Shown here in pieces: positions 45,661 to 56,711 of a stretch of 64,000 nt of DNA. Within the stretch, counting starts at the first letter, position 1; each line of letters starts with the position of its first letter. Under the pieces are notes generated by a model. The model was not told the origin of the DNA. It worked only from the letters and a program-made list of their open reading frames with translations, and did no database searches. Made by a program: the position numbers and the translations under genes. The stretch comes from Trichodelitschia bisporula. Its lineage: Eukaryota > Ascomycota > Dothideomycetes > Phaeotrichales > Phaeotrichaceae. The stretch is from positions 726,680 through 790,679 of the forward strand of contig ML996702.1 in the NCBI GenBank assembly GCA_010356995.1, written 5' to 3'.

Positions 45661-47211
45661 GGAAGGTACCAAAAGACTTGGTATCAAAGACTTACACCGT
45701 ACGCTCGGGTGAAATTGATGGCGGTGGCATATGACAACCTCGCCACAGCATTGCGCGACCCAACAGTGGCGTCGGCAAGCAGAAGCCGACTGTGACGCAC
45801 AATTTGTAATGAGTGGCAAAAGGGAACAGGCTGGAAGATCCCAGAGGACAATCACTTGGATATACAAACACAGTGTTTCTCGTTGCTAGAAAATCAATCA
45901 AGTCAATCCTTTCTCACACGTTGCACTGCGAGGCTCACAAAATGAGTTTGACTCCCAAACACCTGGCTCCGAATGCTGGGGTAAGTGCTTCGCAACGCAG
46001 CTAACTCGGCTAACCAGCAGCCACGTTCTCGTTCCAGGGAGCACACCATACAGTTTTGGATCATGGCTTCCGCGTCCTGACAAACGATCCGTGTGTCATA
46101 TACTCCTGACATGTCCAGCGCTAACTGCAATAGCATGTTCGGGTCTTACTTCAATTATCCCAAACAGGATTACAGACGGAATCCAGACCCCGGAAGAGGC
46201 CCCAAGCCAACACGCCAGGATTCGCCAGAAGACAGACATGACCACCTGGCTGAAACGGCGCAATGTCAAAGCTGTCCTGGCGGGCGAGCTCCCTATTGAA
46301 TTCGCTGACGCTGCGGTAGACCCCTGTGACGATTCCATGCTGTCCGACGCATTCTCGATTGATGGGTACGGAAACGTGCAAGAGATCACTTCGGGCTGGG
46401 ACGAGGCGGTGGTCATGGCGACACTGCTAGAGCCGACAACTTCGGGCGTAGCTGGTCCCTTAGCCGTGCCAGCGATTGTCATGCCTGTCCAAACAGGGCG
46501 CCGGATGGATGGATGGACTTTAAGGCTGTGATGATGGTGAATGAAACTCCTCCTTGACCGGGCGCGGTGTTCATTCAAACTGGGAGATAGCGGTAAAGAT
46601 GGGAGCCAGTCCAACGGCATATTTGAATGGAGATCGCGTTCTTACTGAAATGATGCTTGTACCATGTCACGTCCGTTGAAAGGGGGCTCGAAGCCTACTG
46701 CAATAGCTAGTTGTTCGCCGAGAAGTTCGTCGCGTTTGACGATAGCCCAACCATATGTCGTTCAAGAAAAGTTGTGGCCGGGGCGCCTGGGCGTTTCTGT
46801 GAAGGGCAGCCACCACCCTGGCCTACCCTAAGGGCTAACCGAAAAAGTGCTGTCGCCCTACCCCCAGCAAAACGGGAGAGGAGAGGCATTATCATTTTTT
46901 CGAGTGACCCTCAGCCTTCTTGGATGGCCTTACTAGAACTATGTCCATTCGTAGGCCATGGCATGCAGATTACGACCGATCTCGCGGATACTCCGCAGTC
47001 CCGCCTACATCCGTATACGGGCACAACGGGCTGTACGGCGCTGATTTATCGCCAATCACCGCGCGGCTGAACGCCACACATTTGTCAGCCAGGACCCGGT
47101 GCTGCCTCAGCGCTGAGTCCGCGGATGCGCGCGTACTTAAAAACAATCCTGAAGCGCTCAGATCTGCGTAAGATCTGGTCCTCGGATCTGATTGCCGTCG
47201 CCATCACCAAG
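45661..47211. other. Ambiguous region between the chitin-binding remnant and the LtrA gene
   Basis: Both strands have short open frames. On the plus strand, well-formed introns (GTAAGT...CTAACC AGCAG at about 45981-46020, and GTGTGT...GCTAACTGCAATAG at about 46090-46134) would link FDSQTPGSECWG, TVLDHGFRVLTNDP and MFGSYFNYPKQDYRRNP, but I find no start codon. The alternative plus-strand frame at 46091-46531 is also open. I could not choose, so no CDS is called. From 46620 to 47211 nothing is visible except the promoter side of the LtrA gene. Confidence 0.35.
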
Positions 47212-49368
47212 ATGGTCGATTACGATCTGGAAAAGGGCGACCAACAGGGCGGCCACGCGCCCCACTCGCACCATATTCATGGCCATGCTATCCACACAGG
47301 TCGACGGCTGCGCCATTTCCTCCACCCGAACGGCCGCAAGGTGCACGTCGCGTCAACGCCAGACGAGGCTGAGCGCCTCAAGCGGCACCTCAGTGTGACT
47401 GAGCCAGACGGCTTCGACCTGGTGATCCACGGCAGTGAGGACCATGTACGTGGATCGTCTCCGCCTCCGCCTCCGCGGCGTCGCCTCTGACCGTCAGATC
47501 AATGCCCTCCGCGAGAGCCACAACCACCACGAGCAGGCGCGGGAACAGCTGCGCGTGCGTCACGGATCCGACTTCGATCATTTTGAGCAGGTGGTGCGCG
47601 AGCTCGACAAGCTCAGCACCGAGCTGCACATGGTCAGCGAGCATGCCGTGCAGCTGGACGCCAATTTCGAAAAGTACGGGTACAGCGCCCACCTGAGTAA
47701 GTATGCCGTCGACATTCCTCTGGCCGCCTAATTAACGTCCTAGGGACCATCCCGAACAGTGGGCACACCTCGTCTGCATCATCGCTGTACGAGGATCACT
47801 CGGACTCGCATGAGTCGCACCAGGAGCGTCACATGGCGACCAAGAAGCGCGGCGAGCCGATGCTCTTTTGGAAGAAGCCCATTGTGCGGCAGTATTTTCA
47901 TAAGGGCCTGCTGTGGCGCGCACAGGAGGAACAACATGTCGCGTCTTACGAGCTCTTTCTGGATCTCTTCTACGTCGGTATCATCGCTATCGCCGGCGAC
48001 GGCGCCGCTGAGGCGGCTACCGGGGAGGCCCTTCTCCGCTTCGCCATTGTCTTCGTGCTCAGCTGGAAGTTCTGGACGGACCTCACGGCGCTTATTGCAT
48101 GGTTTGACGCCGACGACGTGGTGCGGCGACTTACGGTGCTCTTCACCCTGACGTGCCTTCTCGGCTTCACGACCAACATTGCCGGCTCTTGGGAGACGAC
48201 ATACACGCCGCTAATCGCCTTCTACCTGGCAAGCCGCTGGAGCATGGCGTTGTACTACGTGTGGATGGCTTACCTGATCCCAATGGTACGGCCGGCGATG
48301 ATTTGCTGCGCGCTTGCAGACTTTGTGCCCGGACTGCTCTGGATAGGCAGCATCCAAGTCGAAGAACCTAACCGACAGGCGCTCATCTGGGTGGCACTGT
48401 TCCTCGACATCTTCGGTCCGCCGCTGCTTGTGCTCATGGAGCGCGGCGGCCAGTGGATGGGCAAGCGGGCGAGCGAATGGTCGCGGCGCACTTTCGACTT
48501 CATCCCCGGCGCCAGCATCGAGCATAAAATCGAGCGCACCAACGCATTTGTGGCGCTTGTGTTCGGCTATAGCGTGATTGCGCTACTGTACCAGAGCAGC
48601 GTGCCGGTGGGCATCAACGCCTTCTTCGGCAAAGCGGTGCTGGGGCTGATTCAGGCGTTCACGTTCAACTGGCTGTATTTCGAGATTGACACGTTCAACA
48701 TGCACACGCACGCGATCCGCCGTCACTTCGCCTCCGGTAGGGCCTCCTTTGTACTCGGCGAGTTTCACTGACCAGCAGCACTTGTTTGGCTCGCGGCCCA
48801 CTTGCCATTCGTCATGGCGTTTGTACTCGCAGGCAGCGCGCTCTCCAAGGTTGTTCTCGCGCACGATACGGCGCATGCGCACCCACATGACCTTCGCGAG
48901 CCGTACGACAGCCGGTCGGAGGAGCACCTGCCAGACGGACTGCGCTGGTTCTACTGCGGCGGACTGGCAATTGCGCTAGCGATGACGGGCATTATCTCGT
49001 TAACGCACACATACAGGTCGATCCCGAACGTGCGCCTCGGCAAACCCTACCGCGTCGGCGTGCGCTTTGCCGTAGCAGTCATCATCCTGCTGCTGCCGCT
49101 GGCGCACGGATTAAACAGCCTGGAGCTGGTGGCGACGACGACAGGCCTAGTGGTGCTTGTGCTAGTGATGGAGCTGGCCGGGTCGGCGTGCAGCGGCGAT
49201 ACGTTCTGGGGGTTCTGGAGTACGAGACGGACTTGCATGTACTCAGCACGTTGTCACATCAGCCGCAAGGAACTCGAGGCGAAGGTCAAGAGCGGTGAGC
49301 TGCTCAACGTCGAGGAGGTTGCAAAGCGAGACCAGAGCGGCGAGGTCAAGGAGGGATACGCATTGTAA
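47212..49368 (+). CDS. Low temperature requirement A (LtrA)-family membrane protein
   Basis: Integral membrane protein of unknown biochemical function; the family name comes from a bacterial gene. Exons 47212-47445, 47498-47696, 47744-48736 and 48776-49368 (introns 52, 47 and 39 nt) give 672 residues. The fungal-type hydrophilic N-terminus is His-rich (HAPHSHHIHGHAIHTGRRLR), then HFLHPNGRKVHVASTPDEAE and a charged coiled-coil-like region (LRESHNHHEQAREQLRVRHG). The membrane domain begins with VASYELFLDLFYVGIIAIAG, the LtrA signature, and has about eight to nine hydrophobic segments. The fourth exon may begin at 48779 instead (CAGCAG acceptor), which removes one Ala. The C-terminus is cytosolic-looking (KELEAKVKSGELLNVEEVAK). 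An ATG at 47125 would extend the N-terminus by 29 residues. Confidence 0.82.
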
Positions 49369-49515
49369 TCCCAGTCATTCAGCGCATTATGTTCAAAGAT
49401 ATCATCAGATTAGCGCATCACTTAGCCATTGGTGAGCGCCCGTCTGCACAACTTGTTCCCAGCTCCGCCAGATCCTCCGCAAGTTTCGCCTTCGGTTGAA
49501 GCTCGGCGTCGTTGA

Positions 49516-49956
49516 CTACGGGCGCGGTAGCGGACGCAGAGGCAGGACCTTGGGTTTGATGAACGTAACCGGACCTTGGGCTGTGGCAATCTTAATCTTC
49601 GTGCTCTGGGGCGCTGACTGTTCTTGTTAGCAGAATCCCATCTCTCCGGACGCCTTACCGCAAAGATGCAGTCGATGCAGCGGCCCTCCAGGAGTACCCG
49701 CGTCATCGAACACTCTGCACACACTTCAACGGACGTCTGGTGACCAAGCGCCATTAGAGAAGCCAAGCACTGGTGAGGCATGTCAAGGTATGGCTTAAAG
49801 CCCTGCACCACAGAGGTGTCGTCGTAAACCTTTAAGGTCAGCGTACTGTGCTTCTCTACTTGGATTGCTCACCTTCATGTTGCAGTTGAAACAGAGGCCA
49901 CAGTTGAGGATGCGGACGGCATTGCAGTCGCTGCAGCGAGCGACGTGCTGTGCCAT
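49516..49956 (-). CDS. Small protein with paired CxxC motifs
   Basis: Unrecognised 118-residue protein from three exons (49956-49873, 49829-49659, 49617-49516; introns 43 and 41 nt, each with canonical ends). Four Cys pairs are visible: RCSDCNAV, NCGLCFNCN, VCAECSMTRV and RCIDCIFA, spaced like zinc ribbons or knuckles. Between them lies VYDDTSVVQGFKPYLDMPHQ. The tail (STKIKIATAQGPVTFIKPKV) is basic and Pro-rich (LPLRPLPRP). All three splice joins keep the frame and the Cys pattern, which supports the model even though I cannot name it. It lies alone on the minus strand, divergent from the antiporter (605 bp). Confidence 0.65.
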
Positions 49957-50561
49957 GGTTACGGATGTTGAAGAATGTATGTGGGAAGATTTCGGGGATG
50001 GGGTTGCTTATGCAGTTTCTCAGATGGCGATGAAATGGCTGCTTTTAAATATCCATCTTGGCTACAATGGTGCCCCAGTGAAGCTGGCAGTTGTGTCCCT
50101 CTCGTCTGTAAGCTATGTTCAGTCACCTACCGTACTGTCCCGCCTCGATTCAGCGTCGAGCGAGGTGGAATGGGCCTGCAAAGGATCAACGAGATATCTG
50201 CCATTGTCATCGCGGTCTGGGTTGTCTTTGTTTGAGTTTGCCTCGACTAGCTATTACAGTGCGCTTGCCACGGGTTTTCCACCGGCCATGAGGGCGCTTC
50301 ATCTTGTCGTGAAGCTATTGAGCAGGAGCATGCCGGCGCGTCGACACATCCGTGACGTCAACGCGTTGGACGGGCCTTCGCGAAATCACGAGACCCCAAA
50401 CCGTTGTGGCACCGCCGCCAATTGCCCGCAATTCGAGACGAGCAGCCAGTTCGAGCATAAACAAGCGAAGGAAGAGCTGTTGCGTTATTCGGGCAGCATT
50501 ATCTTCGAGCTAACGTTGTCGAAGACCTTGCCAGCTGAGACAATTGTCGAGGTTGTGACCG
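49957..50561. other. Intergenic, shared promoter region
   Basis: Lies between the divergent CxxC gene and antiporter. A plus-strand open frame that spans part of it (49865-50848) crosses the other two genes and looks spurious. Confidence 0.5.
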
Positions 50562-52091
50562 ATGTCAGATCGGGGCTTCCTCACATACCGCGAGCCAGAC
50601 AGTTCGTCAACCTCAGCGCCAATCCCCAGGCTGACAACCAAAGTTGTGCAACTTCTCGTCCTAATATCGTTTTTTGTCCTGCTGAACGTGGGAGAATGGC
50701 TAGCCAGCAAAGCTTTCCGCGCCGGCCTTATCGGACAGATTGTGGTCGGGCTCGTCTACGGCCGGCCGCTGGCCAACATCCTGGATATCGCCTGGCAGCA
50801 CACCTTCATCGCGCTGGGGTACTTGGGCCTGGTGCTGATCATCGTTGAAGGCAAGTCTCTGCCATCACCGGCACCGCTGACCGAACAGGCTCACTAGCGG
50901 TTCGGCTGGATCTACTCAAGGCAAATTTTGTCCTCAGTGTCTTCGCCGCATGCATCGGCATCCTCGCTCCCATCGGACTCTCGTTCCTTGCGCTTTATCT
51001 CGGCTTCGGCTATGGTATGCCGCCTCGCCATCCCGCCAAGTGCTAACCTCGCAGGGGCTGTCGAGACCTTCATCTGCGGGGCAGCGCTGAGTTCCACATC
51101 CATAGGTAGAGTCATCCCAGTCCCAGATCAAACAACCTCTGACCATTCAGGAACGACGTTCGTCGTCCTCGGCCAGGCGTCGTCCGCCGTCGCCTTCGCT
51201 GACACTAAGGTCGGCAGTGTCCTCATCAGCGCGGCAGTCTTCGATGATGTGGCCGGGCTCGCCATGGCCAGCGTCATTGAGCAGCTGAGCGATGACGCGG
51301 GCCGGCTGGGCTGGCTTATTGGACGACCCATCCTGGCGTCCGTTCTGATGGCCGCGCTGACGCCCCTACTGACCAAATTCGCGTTTGCGCCGCTCTTCCG
51401 TCACCTGGAGCCACCGCGTGGACACTGGGCCAACATGTCACTCATGGTGGGCGTGCTCTGTGCGTTCCTCGCCATCGCCGCGTATGCCGGCACGTCGTTG
51501 CTCTTCGGCGCATTTCTGGCGGGCACATTTCTCGCATACCTGGAGAATGAGCCAGGCAGGTTCATGAAGACGTACGCAAAGTATGTGCTCGACGTGCAAC
51601 AGTATCTTATGCAGCCCATATTCTTCGCCAGTATCGGCTTTGCCATCCCGTTCAAGAGCCTGTGGAGCGGACGGGCCGTCTGGCGTGGGGTTGTGTATGC
51701 GCTGCTCATGGTCATTGGCAAGGTGCTCGTTGGAACTGTGATTCCCCTCTGGGACGTACTGCGGCATAAAGGCACCCTCCGCGAGCGGACCAGTGGTACG
51801 CTCTGGCCGTCGGTCCTCCTTGGCGGGGCCATGGTGGCGCGCGGCGAGATTGGCCTGCTCATCATCCAGATTGGGTTCAACAAGACCGCATACCTCAGCC
51901 AGGACGCGCTCATCACGGCCATCTGGGCCATTCTGCTCAACACCGTCATTGGGCCGGTTGCTGTGGGCTTTTTGGTCAAGTACAAGGCACAGGAGATCGG
52001 CACAAGCCAGTGGGGCATTCAAAAGCACGGCTCTGGTGAACAGTCTGAAGTCTCCGTCAATGCCTCAAATGTCGAAGCTGGAAACGGATGA
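50562..52091 (+). CDS. Na+/H+ antiporter (CPA2-like cation:proton exchanger)
   Basis: Membrane exchanger of Na+ or K+ for H+. Exons 50562-50850, 50889-51014, 51055-51105 and 51151-52091 give 468 residues with about 11-12 transmembrane helices. The first intron is GC-AG type (GCAAGT...CTGACCGAACAG, 38 nt), and the third exon is only 51 nt. The joins read LIIVEGSLAVRLDLLKANFV, YLGFGYGAVETFICGAALSS and STSIGTTFVVLGQASSAVAF. The next segment, VGSVLISAAVFDDVAGLAMA, carries the Asp-Asp pair used for ion transport in this superfamily. Further on are YAGTSLLFGAFLAGTFLAYL and GGAMVARGEIGLLIIQIGFN, both typical. The C-terminus is short, so this is not the long-tailed plasma-membrane Nha1 type. It converges on the MFS gene (157 bp). 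Confidence 0.85.
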
Positions 52092-52248
52092 ATCAGGCCA
52101 CATTCGCCTCAAGTCATTGACTCCTTGGAGCGTTTCGGGATCATCGAGTCCGTTTTGACCAACCCCCCACACACATCCCGCACTCAACCATCCGCAAACG
52201 CCTCTCCCGCCTTGTTCCATCACCGTCCGCCATCACCTACCTGACCAC

Positions 52249-53855
52249 CTACAGCGTCGCCAATCGCGTTGGATTCCATCCCCGCATCGCCTCGCCCCAC
52301 CGCATCAGCACCCACGGAATCGGGATGCACAGCATCGCCAGAAACGCCAGCAGCGAGTTCCCCCACCCCATGCCCAGCCGCGCATACATGGCCGGCGCCG
52401 CGAGCGGCAACAGCGCCGCCATGACTGACCGCGCCACGAGCGTCGCACCCAGCGCCGAGGCGGCATATATGGTGTACGCATCGATGAGGTACACTTGAAT
52501 GGACATCTGATCGTCAGCGCCGTACCTACGAAAGCACCACCTCCAATGCCACTTACAAAAAGCACAGACGCGCCCGCACCCATGAAGCCCGGCCCGATGA
52601 TGGGAACGATCCAGTGAACCCGCGCCTGCGCCGACCACCCGTACCAGAAAAATGCGACCGGGACCAGAAAGCCGGACCAGAACGCCAGAAACATGCGGTC
52701 CTCCGGCAGCATCACACCGTTCTTGGCCCGCCGCCTGACGATCCTGTCGCTGAGCCACGCGAAGAACACTTGCCCAACCACATACCCCACCCCGAGCCCC
52801 AAGAAACTCAAACCGACGATACTCGCTCCGAAGTGATACGTCTCCTCGAAGACGGACGCCAGCGTCGTGATCAGCAGGTAAAAGTATGCGTACACCAGTC
52901 CCATATGCAGCGACGTCGCCAGCACCACCGGCGAAAAGACGAGCATCTTGCACGTGCGCTTAACCGCCCTTTTGAAGTGCTCCGCCGGCGCGAGCTCAGT
53001 GTCGTACTCAGACCGCAGCAGCGGGTTTCCCGTCTCGGCCCGCAGTCGCTCAGCCTTGCGCGCCAGCAGCACGGGCGGGTAAGACTCACGCCAGACGAGC
53101 AGCGACACGATGCAGCACGGCGCCAGCTGCACGGGTCAGCGCTGTAAGGCCCCACCACCAGTACGTACCAGTATTGCAGACAGCCAAAATGCCCACCGCC
53201 ACCCGAGCGCCGCATTCATGAACCCGCCCGCCACGGGCCCGACAACAGGCCCCGCCAGCAGGCCCATAGTCAACATGGCCAGTGCAAATCCGCGCTCCTC
53301 CTGCCGGACCGTGTCGGCGATGATGGCGCCGCCGTTGGTCAGTGGCACGGCGGCGAAGATGCCCTGCACCAGGCGGAAGCCGATTAGCATGTCGAGACTC
53401 GTGGCGAGCGCGCAGGCAATGGTGAAGACTAGGAAGCCGAAGTTGCCGATATGCTGCACGCCGAGCCGGCCGTAGAGCTCGCTTAGCGGTGCGAAGAGTA
53501 GCGGGCCGGTTGCGAGGCCGAGGACGAAGATAGACACGGAGAGTGTCGCGAGTGTCGAGTTGGAGGAGTTGAATTCGGACATCATGCTCGGGACGCCGGG
53601 TGCGAAGATTGAAGACGAGAGCCCGGCGACAAAGGTCACTGTCGAGACGAGCACGATCAGCGTCCATCTGAACAGAGGACTCCAATTGGTTGGCTTGTCT
53701 GGGTCGTCGGGCGAGTCCCAGGTGACGACGTTGAGAGCGACATCTTCGGTGTAGACAGGGGTTTCGATGTCGACGGGCCTTTCGGTACAGAGTGGTTTCT
53801 CGGTACAAAGTTTGCCGGATGTGGACGGCGTGGACGGTGACGATGGCGTAGACAT
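52249..53855 (-). CDS. MFS transporter, DHA1 (drug:H+ antiporter) family
   Basis: Exons 53855-53169, 53126-52557 and 52506-52249 (introns 42 and 50 nt) give 504 residues with about 12 membrane helices. The Ser/Thr/Pro-rich cytosolic leader is followed by VTWDSPDDPDKPTNWSPLFR, the usual fungal DHA1 entry, then FAPGVPSMMSEF, and the motif-A region LLFAPLSELYGRLGVQHIGN. Motif C lies in MLTMGLLAGPVVGPVAGGFM. The first splice gives LSAILLAPCCIVSLLVWRES, and the loop ends with KRTCKMLVFSPVVLATSLHM. The third exon gives MSIQVYLIDAYTIYAASALG. Substrate is unknown; members of this group export toxicants, polyamines or fungal metabolites. The P450 gene stands just upstream on the same strand, which might hint at shared chemistry but is not proof. 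Confidence 0.9.
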
Positions 53856-54203
53856 TTCTGGTGCGTACCCACGCTGCACCCCCTGTATATATCGTGTGCA
53901 TGATGCCCGGGTATTCGGCCACTTAGTGCCTGTGCCATCCCCGCGTTGCTCGGGCCGGGACGAGCACGCTTGAAGTTCCCCCCCAGTCCCCACAAATTCC
54001 CCGCACGACACTGCAATGGCAAATAGGCACAGAGGCAGCTAGCAGCTAGGCAGACACGCCCTGAGGAAGGGAAATGTTCGGCATTAAGTGAGAACTGCAT
54101 GTCTAGGACCGCATATCTATGATCCAATCGCGCATCAATCCCATCACCACCTAATCCAACCTCCACCGCAATCACTCCCCACCATCCAAACATCACCACC
54201 GCA
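53856..54203. other. Intergenic between MFS and P450
   Basis: Promoter of the MFS gene and 3' flank of the P450; nothing else seen. Confidence 0.5.
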
Positions 54204-55892
54204 TCACCGCACGCGCCGCCGCATCCGCACCTTGACATCGCCCTCCATATTTACTATTCCAGAGCCCGCAAACTGCTTGCGCAGCGAAGGAAACGTCTCC
54301 CGTGGCTCGCCGTTCTCACCAATGAACCCGAGCGCCTCAAAGTCAAATGCCAGCAGCAGCATCGCCACGCCAGCGAGCACCTCCTGCTTCGCAAACAGGC
54401 GGCCGGGGCAGATATTCCGGCCGCCGCCAAACGGGAAGAACTTCCCAGCCGATCCCGTCGCCGAAAACACGTCCTTTCCGCTCTCGTCCGTGGTCAGGAA
54501 GCGCTCGGCGTAGAACGTCTCGCATGGCGGCTCGTTCCAGTAGTCCGAGTCACGGTGGCCGGGCCAGGAAGGCATGATGACAAGACTGTTCTTCTCGAGC
54601 CGGAGGTAGCGGCCGTCACCAGTCGGGAGCTCGAGCGTCTCGTGCACGTCGCGTGTGACGAGAACATCGGTGTACAGCCGCAGCATCTCGTGAAACATGC
54701 TCTGCAGCAGTGGCAGCGCGCACAGCCCCGCAATATCAAGCGTCCCATCCGGGCGTTCAACCGAGCGCACCTCCTTCAACAGGCGGCCCAGCAACGTCGG
54801 ATCCCCGTTCGGGTCCAAAATATGCATTATTAGCCAGCCCGTCGCCGGGATCGAGTTGCTCGCCAGCCCAAACATGAAGCCCATGTCCAGCGCAGCGCGC
54901 GCGTGCGTGCTGAACCCGACCTTATCGCTGAGGACCTGACGAGCACGCACGATACGGCTGCCGAACACGGGCTCCCACTTGATGTTCGCGTCATCGGGGT
55001 CGACTGGGTCGTGGCGGCCCTCGGCGTAGAGGCGCTCGTGCCAGCGTACGAAGCTGTCGATGATGCGGTCGCGGATGCGGTGCGCCTTCAGGTTCATGAT
55101 GCGCGGGAGGCCAAGGAAGAGGGAGACCATGACCTTGTCGAACTCGAAAAACTGCTCTTCAAGATCTGGCGTCATCTCCAGCAATGATGTCCCCATGAGC
55201 GCGTTGACAGATGCCTCGAACATGTGCGTGCGCAGCCATTTGTACAGCCCGCCCTCGTAGACACCCCCAGGGCCGTCAAGTTCGCGCGAGTAGCACCCGT
55301 TGAGCACTTCGACGAAGCGCTCTGTCAGCTCACTGACCCGATCCGTCCGCAGCAGCGACTCCATGTTGATGCGCTCTTGCGCGTGGTGCACATTGAAGCC
55401 CCCAGGCCAGTCTTCGTCGCCATCGCGCACGCCCGGGTGTCCATACAGCATGATAGCCTCCTCCTGCGACAAACCCAACGCGCCGCGAACGACCTGGAAG
55501 TTGCCCATCTTGCGGCTCACATGCTTGGTTCTGAACACCGCCTGTATGGCTGACGGCGAGAAGAGGACATGAGCGGTACGGCCACCGAGGGTCAACGTGC
55601 AAGCACCGGTGCTGCGCGGGAACCAACTGAAGAGGTTATTCCAGAACAGGCCAGGCTTCGGGTAGGTGAAGGCGCGCGCCTGGCCGAGGAAGGGTATGAT
55701 GTACGGGATGAGGGGCGGTGAGAGAGGCTTCACCGGCGCGGACGCGTGGGCGGCGAGGAGGTAGTGGTAGCGGGCGGTGGAGTAGGCGTAGGTGAGGAAG
55801 CAGATGCCGACAATGGCCGACGCCAGACCGATGACGACGGCCGCTGGCGTGGGCAGACCAGCGAATGCTGCCTGGAGACTTTCGAGATCCAT
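54204..55892 (-). CDS. Cytochrome P450 monooxygenase, membrane-anchored
   Basis: Haem-thiolate monooxygenase in the ER membrane. It is a single exon of 562 residues, from the ATG that gives a hydrophobic anchor (TPAAVVIGLASAIVGICFLT). The family features are complete: a Pro-rich hinge (APVKPLSPPLIPYIIPFLGQ), the I-helix region GFMFGLASNSIPATGWLIMH, the ExxR motif in SMFHEMLRLYTD, and the haem-binding FPFGGGRNICPGRLFAKQE with the ligand Cys495. The I-helix has Asn-Ser where the usual acid-alcohol (Asp/Glu-Thr) pair sits. That is characteristic of the CYP7/CYP8-like fungal P450s, whose members hydroxylate sterols or rearrange oxidised lipids; this is an inference. The frame is open 101 codons further upstream, but that part has no P450 character. 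Confidence 0.9.
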   Translation of the reverse strand: MDLESLQAAFAGLPTPAAVVIGLASAIVGICFLTYAYSTARYHYLLAAHASAPVKPLSPPLIPYIIPFLGQARAFTYPKPGLFWNNLFSWFPRSTGACTLTLGGRTAHVLFSPSAIQAVFRTKHVSRKMGNFQVVRGALGLSQEEAIMLYGHPGVRDGDEDWPGGFNVHHAQERINMESLLRTDRVSELTERFVEVLNGCYSRELDGPGGVYEGGLYKWLRTHMFEASVNALMGTSLLEMTPDLEEQFFEFDKVMVSLFLGLPRIMNLKAHRIRDRIIDSFVRWHERLYAEGRHDPVDPDDANIKWEPVFGSRIVRARQVLSDKVGFSTHARAALDMGFMFGLASNSIPATGWLIMHILDPNGDPTLLGRLLKEVRSVERPDGTLDIAGLCALPLLQSMFHEMLRLYTDVLVTRDVHETLELPTGDGRYLRLEKNSLVIMPSWPGHRDSDYWNEPPCETFYAERFLTTDESGKDVFSATGSAGKFFPFGGGRNICPGRLFAKQEVLAGVAMLLLAFDFEALGFIGENGEPRETFPSLRKQFAGSGIVNMEGDVKVRMRRRVR

Positions 55893-56711
55893 TGTTGTCT
55901 GCACATTTTGTGAGAGGGACGCGTTGGGGACACTTAAGAGAGGGAGGTTCGAAGAGACGAAGGTCAGCCAGCGGGAGGCCTTACTAGATTTAGCCGCTGA
56001 TTGGTGAGATGGTTTGGCACGGTGATGGCTCGGCCGGTTTGGGACAGGTGAATTGTCCACTCCCGAGCCTCCTTTTCCGTTTCGAACGCCTCCGTGCCGC
56101 TCTCCATCTTCGACTGAGCCTGTGTCCGACGCAGCAAGGCATCTCGTCACACGCACATCATTACTTGCAATTGTATCTGGAATGCCGCGTTGCATCCACT
56201 CGTGCCCGTGCTGTAGTTCTCACTCGGGAATAACTGTTCCGCTGAGATAACATCAGCACAGGCATAGAGTACCTGGATGAGAACTAGCTTTCGAACGCGG
56301 ACTCAACATCCTACATCCTCCAGACAATTGAGATGCGATACAAACCACTGATATTGGCTGGCAGCTCTCCCATTATAGGTCTTGAGGATGTTCCCCTTGT
56401 CCTGCCGCTATCGAAGCAGAACGGTGCGTCCTTGAGGATTGCAAGCCAGTGTGCCAGTTTGAAGCACCTCATCAGCATGTCAACCCGCTAAAGAGAGCGG
56501 CTTTACCGGTAAACCCGAATTCTGGAAAACACGAGAGCAAGTGATATTTATGCGCTGATGTTGACGTTGACGCGGCCAACCTCACACAAGCTGATCAGCC
56601 AAGACTCGTTGTTTCCCTCACCCCACATCGGCATCTCGTACAACTCCATCCTCCATCCACCCTCTCCTCCACCCGCATCCCCACGTCCTTCTCACGTCAC
56701 TCACCATCACC
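55893..56711. other. Intergenic between divergent P450 and PTPA genes
   Basis: No gene seen on either strand. The last 150 bp before 56712 are C/T-rich, as in fungal promoters. Confidence 0.5.

Noticed and set aside
46091-46531. Plus-strand open frame of 146 codons
   Set aside because: Competes with another plus-strand frame supported by better introns and with minus-strand frames; none has a start or a known domain.
49865-50848. Plus-strand open frame of 327 codons
   Set aside because: Overlaps the first exon of the minus-strand CxxC gene and reads the antiporter's first exon in the wrong frame.
50928-51054. Start of the longest antiporter frame at 50928
   Set aside because: This part is the wrong frame over exon 2 and an intron; the true N-terminal helices come from the exons at 50562 and 50889.
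54204-56195. P450 frame extended to 56195 (663 codons)
   Set aside because: The first 101 codons lack P450 features and precede a proper membrane anchor that starts at 55892.
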